Origin: an uncultured Actinomycetes bacterium | GTDB lineage: Bacteria > Actinomycetota > Thermoleophilia > Gaiellales > F1-60-MAGs149 | DNA: 9,514 nucleotides | Reading direction: 5' to 3' | NCBI GenBank assembly: GCA_903847495.1 | Contig: CAINDT010000018.1 | Coordinates: forward strand, 1-9,514 | Part shown: positions 6,543 to 9,514 of the stretch, piece by piece | Numbering within the stretch: the first letter of the stretch is position 1 | How the letters are laid out: the number at the start of each line of letters is the position of its first letter | Notes under the pieces: generated by a model | What the model was told of the DNA's origin: nothing | What the model saw: the letters and a program-made list of their open reading frames with translations, nothing else | Database searches by the model: none | Position numbers and translations under genes: made by a program

Positions 6543-7696
6543 GGTGCACTCGGCGGCAGTCGGAGCCACGGCGACGATGAGGTCAGCTGCGTGATGCGTC
6601 CCTCGGCGCTGCCGAGCGATCCGATGCGCTGATCCAGCAGCGAGGAGCGTTGCTCTTCGGACAGGGCCGCCGTTGGCACGTCGGTGATCTGGACGGCGCG
6701 GTACAGCGTGACGTCGGAGGTGAGCTCGAACGGCAGCCCCTGGTAGATCGCGACGCGTCCGTCCCGCGTGGCGCCGATGAAGTGCGCCCACTGCAGACCG
6801 ATCGCCACGGCGACCGCGACGACGATGCCGATGGCGGCGACGCCGCCGACGATCGCGAGGAGCCGGCCGCGGCCACGGTCGCCACGGGCGGCGGCGCGGT
6901 CCGCGGCGGAGGCCCGAGGGGCGTCATCGGCGAGCGCCGTTGCCGGGAGGATCACGATCGGTGGCCGCTCCGGTTCGGTGTCCTCCTCGCGACGCGACCC
7001 GATGCGCAGAAGGACGGCGGTGATGTTGTCCTCGCCACCTGCCTGATTGGCGGCGAGCACAAGCTGCTGCGCCAGCTGGTTCAACTCGCCCCCGCCACGC
7101 AGGATGCGGGCAAGCTCGGCGTCGGAGACCATGCCGGTCAGGCCGTCGGAGCAGAGCAGGATCAGATCGCCGGTCTCGAGCGGCACGCGCAGGACATCGA
7201 CGTCGACTGCCTCGTCCGCGCCGAGGGCCCGGGTGATGACGGAGCGCTGCGGGTGGCGTTCGGCCTCCTCCGGGGTGAGGGCTCCGCGGCGGATCAGCTC
7301 GCCGACCAGCGAGTGGTCGTCGGTCAGCTGTCTCAGCTGGCCGGCGCGCAGCACGTAGGCGCGCGAGTCGCCGACGTGTGCGAGGACGAGCGCCTCACCA
7401 TCGATCATCGCCGCGGTGATCGTCGTGCCCATGCCGAGCAGCGACGCATCGTTGCGGGAGGCGGAGTGGATTCGCAGGTTGACGTCCTCAATGGTCTGGG
7501 CGAGTTGCTGCTCGCCCCCGTCAAAGCCATGGAGTGCGGCGACGGCCATCGCGCTGGCGACCTCGCCGGCCCGCGCACCGCCCATGCCGTCGGCGACGGC
7601 GAAGACGGGCTCGGACAGCAGCAGCGCGTCCTCGTTCGATTGGCGCAGTCGACCGACGTCGCTGCAGGCTCCCGCCTCGCGGATGACGAGCTTCAC
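6539..7696 (-). CDS. pstP: PP2C-family Ser/Thr protein phosphatase with transmembrane anchor (PstP)
   Basis: 385 residues. The cytoplasmic PP2C domain (about 5-233) shows the metal-binding and core motifs: SNED (20-23), VADGMGGARAGEVAS (D36), HVGDSRAY (D110), CSDGLTGMVSD (D184) and GGEDNITAVL (D223). A charged linker (234-278), one membrane helix (about 279-303) and an 82-residue extracellular tail follow. This is the layout of mycobacterial PstP, though the external tail is clearly shorter here. It removes phosphates added by PknB-type kinases to kinases, FHA proteins and wall enzymes. The start is the GTG at 7696, one base after the fhaB stop, with no convincing Shine-Dalgarno sequence, so translation is probably coupled to fhaB. 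Its own stop overlaps the rodA start. The external tail has no recognised function. Confidence 0.96.
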   Translation of the reverse strand: MKLVIREAGACSDVGRLRQSNEDALLLSEPVFAVADGMGGARAGEVASAMAVAALHGFDGGEQQLAQTIEDVNLRIHSASRNDASLLGMGTTITAAMIDGEALVLAHVGDSRAYVLRAGQLRQLTDDHSLVGELIRRGALTPEEAERHPQRSVITRALGADEAVDVDVLRVPLETGDLILLCSDGLTGMVSDAELARILRGGGELNQLAQQLVLAANQAGGEDNITAVLLRIGSRREEDTEPERPPIVILPATALADDAPRASAADRAAARGDRGRGRLLAIVGGVAAIGIVVAVAVAIGLQWAHFIGATRDGRVAIYQGLPFELTSDVTLYRAVQITDVPTAALSEEQRSSLLDQRIGSLGSAEGRITQLTSSSPWLRLPPSAP

Positions 7697-7697
7697 G

Positions 7698-8198
7698 TCA
7701 GCCGCCCGGCTCGAAGATCATGCGCGTGGAGCCGACGGCGACCTCGTCGCCGGGGGAGAGCCGTGTCTCGATCGCGATGCGGTCCCCGTTGACGTACGTT
7801 CCGTTGGTCGAGCCGAGATCGACGATCGAGGTCGCGGTGCCGCGCACGCGTACGATCGCGTGGCGTGCGGAGACGAAGCCGTCGCCCTCGAGCATCGCAG
7901 CAGCGTGCGGATCGCGGCCGATCAGCACCTCGTGCTCCTCGAGCAGCACGGCCGCGCCAGCGGGCAGCACGTCGCTCTCGACGACCAGGAGGCGGCCGGG
8001 TGCCGGCGGCTCGGCCATCGGATCAGCGGGGCGCTCGTCGGCCATGGGCAGCGGGTCGAACCCCTGACCCGGCCGGATGATCATGCTCTCCTGCGCACCC
8101 CGGACGTCACGGATCGCCGTGCGCGCGATGCGCCAGACGAACAGATAGAGCAGGACCAGGACACCGATCCGCAGGACGAGGAGCGCCTGGTCGACCAC
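7698..8198 (-). CDS. fhaB: Membrane-anchored FHA-domain protein (FhaB/FipA type)
   Basis: 166 residues. An N-terminal hydrophobic helix (about 5-24) is followed by a basic stretch, a Pro-rich linker (about 45-68) and a C-terminal FHA domain (about 69-165). The phosphothreonine-binding signature is intact: IGR (93-95), SARH (110-113) and DLGSTNGTYVNG (127-138). FHA domains bind phosphothreonine peptides, so this protein should dock at the membrane onto PknB-phosphorylated partners. The mycobacterial homologue FipA is a PknA/PknB substrate linked to septal growth. The start is the GTG at 8198, 3 nt after the fhaA stop; the next gene starts one base after its own stop. No strong ribosome binding site is visible. 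Confidence 0.92.
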   Translation of the reverse strand: MVDQALLVLRIGVLVLLYLFVWRIARTAIRDVRGAQESMIIRPGQGFDPLPMADERPADPMAEPPAPGRLLVVESDVLPAGAAVLLEEHEVLIGRDPHAAAMLEGDGFVSARHAIVRVRGTATSIVDLGSTNGTYVNGDRIAIETRLSPGDEVAVGSTRMIFEPGG

Positions 8199-8201
8199 GG
8201 C

Positions 8202-9161
8202 TCAGCCGTGCCGTTGCTCGATCCGCAGCGTGCTCGTCCCGAGCATGATCTCGTCGCCTTCGCCGACCGTTGCGCTCTTCACGCGGCGGCCGTTGACCGT
8301 CGTGCCGTTGGTCGAATCGAGGTCGCGGAGCATGAACCCATCGGCGCTGCGACCGATCTCGGCGTGCCGGCGCGAGACGTTGCCGTCGGCCAGCGGCACG
8401 TCGCAGTCCTTGCTGCGACCGATCACGAGCGCGGTGTCGCCGAACGGCACCGCACCGCCGGGCCAGACCAAGACCCACTGCACGACCGGCGCCGGAGGCG
8501 GGGTCGGCGCCGGAGGCGGGGTGACAACGGTCTCGGCGGCAACAGGCTCGGGCACCGCGGCCAGCGGTGCGGCGGGTGCCTCATCGATCGCAAACGGATC
8601 GACGGTGACCGGCGGGACGGGCACGACGGGTGCGGCTGGCGGCGGCGGTGCGACCGGGGGCGTGACCGGCGGCGCGGCCGGGGGTGGGGTGACGGGCGCT
8701 GCGGCGGCGGCAACGGGTGCGGCCGGCGTGCCGGAGAACTCCTCGGGCAGGCGCACGCCCGGCGGCGGCGCATCGGGCGCCATCGGCGGCGGGGTCTCCT
8801 CCATCTCCGCGGCGATGCCGAACGTGCCGACGTCGAGCTCGTCGGCAGTCTCGATCATCACGCGCGCGCGATTCGGAAGCGAGTAGCCCTCGCGGCGGGC
8901 GTGCTCGGTCAGATAGCCGGCCAGCTCGGTGCGCAGCCGCGCCTCGTAGGCGACGAACTGCTCGCGATCCTCGGGGGCCAGGTAGACGGTGTAGGCGTTG
9001 GGGACGTAGACGGTCTGGACGGAGATGACCTTGTTGTCATCCATCTCCTTGGCCAGCTTGCGGGCCAGCTCGACGGGCTGGACGTTGGACTTGAAGGTAC
9101 GGCCGATGCCGCCCTCGAAGACCCCCTCCAGCTTGCTCTCGATCCGTCGCAGAAACCCCAT
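8202..9161 (-). CDS. fhaA: FHA-domain protein with N-terminal DUF3662 domain (FhaA)
   Basis: 319 residues without a membrane segment. The N-terminal DUF3662 domain (about 1-120) begins MGFLRRIESKLEGVFEG and contains VQPVELARKLAKEMDDNK and YVPNAYTVYL. A Pro/Ala/Val low-complexity linker (about 123-226) follows, then a C-terminal FHA domain (about 228-316) with IGRS (247-250), SRRH (263-266) and DLDSTNGTTVNG (280-291). In mycobacteria FhaA reads PknB-dependent phosphothreonines, notably on the MviN pseudokinase, and so regulates lipid II flipping and wall synthesis. The ATG at 9161 is supported by a strong GAGGGAAG ribosome binding site and by the conserved MGFLRR opening. It lies 10 nt after the small membrane protein gene and 3 nt before fhaB. 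The linker DNA is highly GC-rich and repetitive. Confidence 0.95.
   Translation of the reverse strand: MGFLRRIESKLEGVFEGGIGRTFKSNVQPVELARKLAKEMDDNKVISVQTVYVPNAYTVYLAPEDREQFVAYEARLRTELAGYLTEHARREGYSLPNRARVMIETADELDVGTFGIAAEMEETPPPMAPDAPPPGVRLPEEFSGTPAAPVAAAAAPVTPPPAAPPVTPPVAPPPPAAPVVPVPPVTVDPFAIDEAPAAPLAAVPEPVAAETVVTPPPAPTPPPAPVVQWVLVWPGGAVPFGDTALVIGRSKDCDVPLADGNVSRRHAEIGRSADGFMLRDLDSTNGTTVNGRRVKSATVGEGDEIMLGTSTLRIEQRHG
8487..8522. repeat. Perfect 18-bp tandem duplication in the fhaA linker
   Basis: Two identical 18-bp copies, 8487-8504 and 8505-8522, lie head to tail and encode TPPPAP twice near the end of the FhaA linker. Being in frame, the repeat can gain or lose units without breaking the gene, so linker length may vary between strains. 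Confidence 0.85.
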
Positions 9162-9165
9162 TGCA

Positions 9166-9173
9166 CTTCCCTC
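9166..9173 (-). promoter_or_regulatory. Ribosome binding site of fhaA
   Basis: GAGGGAAG overlaps the stop codon of the upstream membrane protein gene (TGAGGGAAG) and ends 4 nt before the ATG; its GAGG core is 8 nt away. It is the strongest Shine-Dalgarno sequence in the window and fixes the fhaA start. Confidence 0.75.
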
Positions 9174-9514
9174 AGTCGGCGTTCGCAGCCGCAGCGGAAG
9201 CCGCTTCGGGCCGCCGCGCGCGGATGAGAATCACTATACCCGCCGCCCCTGCGCCCATCACGGTCGCGAGCGGGGCGACGAGCGTGCCGCCGAGGAGCAC
9301 GCCGATCGCGAGGGTGGCCAGCGTGCCGATCCCGAGCCAGAGGCCGGCCGCAGTCAGGAGCGCCCGTCCGCGGGCCGCGAGGACCGCCGGGGCGGTCACG
9401 GCCAGCGCCGACCAGACGACGGCCAGCAGCAGCGGCCCGAAGCCGATCGCGGCCGCCAGCGTGCCGGCGGTGACGATCACGTCGTCGGAGGCCGTGATCC
9501 GCGTGCCGAGGGTA
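9172..9514 (-). CDS. Small hydrophobic membrane protein, 5' end outside the window
   Basis: The frame is open to the right edge, so the protein may begin outside the window. A GTG at 9480 would give 102 residues, but it lacks a clear ribosome binding site. The visible part has three hydrophobic helices, at about residues 7-35, 41-65 and 68-86 counted from that GTG. A short basic run (IRARR) and an Ala/Asn-rich tail end the protein. I recognise no family and assign no function. It is probably co-transcribed with fhaA, which starts 10 nt after its stop and whose ribosome binding site overlaps that stop. The composition resembles small accessory membrane proteins, but such Ala/Leu/Gly/Val-rich helices carry little information. 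Confidence 0.6.
   Translation of the reverse strand, partial: TLGTRITASDDVIVTAGTLAAAIGFGPLLLAVVWSALAVTAPAVLAARGRALLTAAGLWLGIGTLATLAIGVLLGGTLVAPLATVMGAGAAGIVILIRARRPEAASAAAANAD

Larger units (their letters stand above)
826..9514 (-). other. Cell-wall growth and phosphorylation operon (membrane protein, fhaA-fhaB-pstP-rodA-pbpA-pknB-ddl)
   Basis: Eight same-strand genes with junctions of 10 nt gap, 3 nt gap, 1 nt gap, 4 nt overlap, 4 nt overlap, 22 nt gap and 4 nt overlap in transcription order. No promoter-sized gap exists anywhere in the run, so the main promoter must lie beyond the right edge. The order through pknB is the conserved actinobacterial order, minus pknA and plus ddl. Confidence 0.85.

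Noticed and set aside
6543..6791. An 83-codon N-terminal extension of rodA in the open frame
   Set aside because: It lies entirely within pstP, is Arg/His-rich rather than hydrophobic, and the GTG at 6542 gives a normal RodA length with the same 4-nt overlap seen elsewhere in the operon.
7416..9227. A 603-codon open frame on the plus strand antisense to fhaA, fhaB and part of pstP
   Set aside because: It mirrors three well-recognised genes, is low-complexity and Arg/Gly/Asp-rich, and has no recognisable domain. Long antisense frames are expected in GC-rich coding DNA.

Overview
The window is GC-rich, densely coding bacterial DNA. It carries the core of the actinobacterial cell-wall growth and Ser/Thr phosphorylation locus. 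The gene order fhaA-fhaB-pstP-rodA-pbpA-pknB, the combined DUF3662 and FHA architecture of FhaA, the four PASTA repeats on the kinase, and frequent GTG starts with GTGA stop/start overlaps all point to Actinomycetota. Two features suggest a deep-branching lineage rather than a mycobacterium or streptomycete: there is no pknA-like second kinase, and a D-alanine--D-alanine ligase gene is fused onto the end of the operon. Thermoleophilia is my guess, but the sequence does not prove it.

Layout. Positions 1-711 (+) hold the C-terminal end of a membrane-anchored protein: one transmembrane helix, an acidic Thr-rich stalk and a discoidin-like extracellular domain. That domain resembles the extracellular tail of the mycobacterial MviN (MurJ) pseudokinase protein and of related kinases. 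Positions 712-825 are a convergent intergenic gap with two tandem copies of a 39-bp unit, each built around a 26-bp palindrome. Everything from 826 to the right edge is on the minus strand and looks like one operon. In transcription order it reads: a small membrane protein running off the right edge (9514-9172), fhaA (9161-8202), fhaB (8198-7698), pstP (7696-6539), rodA (6542-5229), pbpA (5232-3790), pknB (3767-1824) and ddl (1827-826). Three junctions overlap by 4 nt and none of the gaps exceeds 22 nt.

How the genes fit together. Ddl makes the D-Ala-D-Ala dipeptide for the peptidoglycan precursor. RodA (SEDS glycosyltransferase) and PbpA (class B transpeptidase) form a polymerase/cross-linker pair. 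PknB is a membrane Ser/Thr kinase whose extracellular PASTA repeats are known in this family to sense muropeptides or lipid II, and PstP is the PP2C phosphatase that reverses its action. FhaA and FhaB carry phosphothreonine-reading FHA domains and would relay phosphorylation to wall-synthesis proteins. In mycobacteria FhaA binds the PknB-phosphorylated MviN pseudokinase, so the MviN-like tail encoded next door may belong functionally to the same circuit.

I see no RNA genes, CRISPR arrays, insertion sequences or signs of recent transfer. The most unusual sequence is the double palindrome at 746-821. The most unusual gene-content feature is ddl translationally coupled to pknB.
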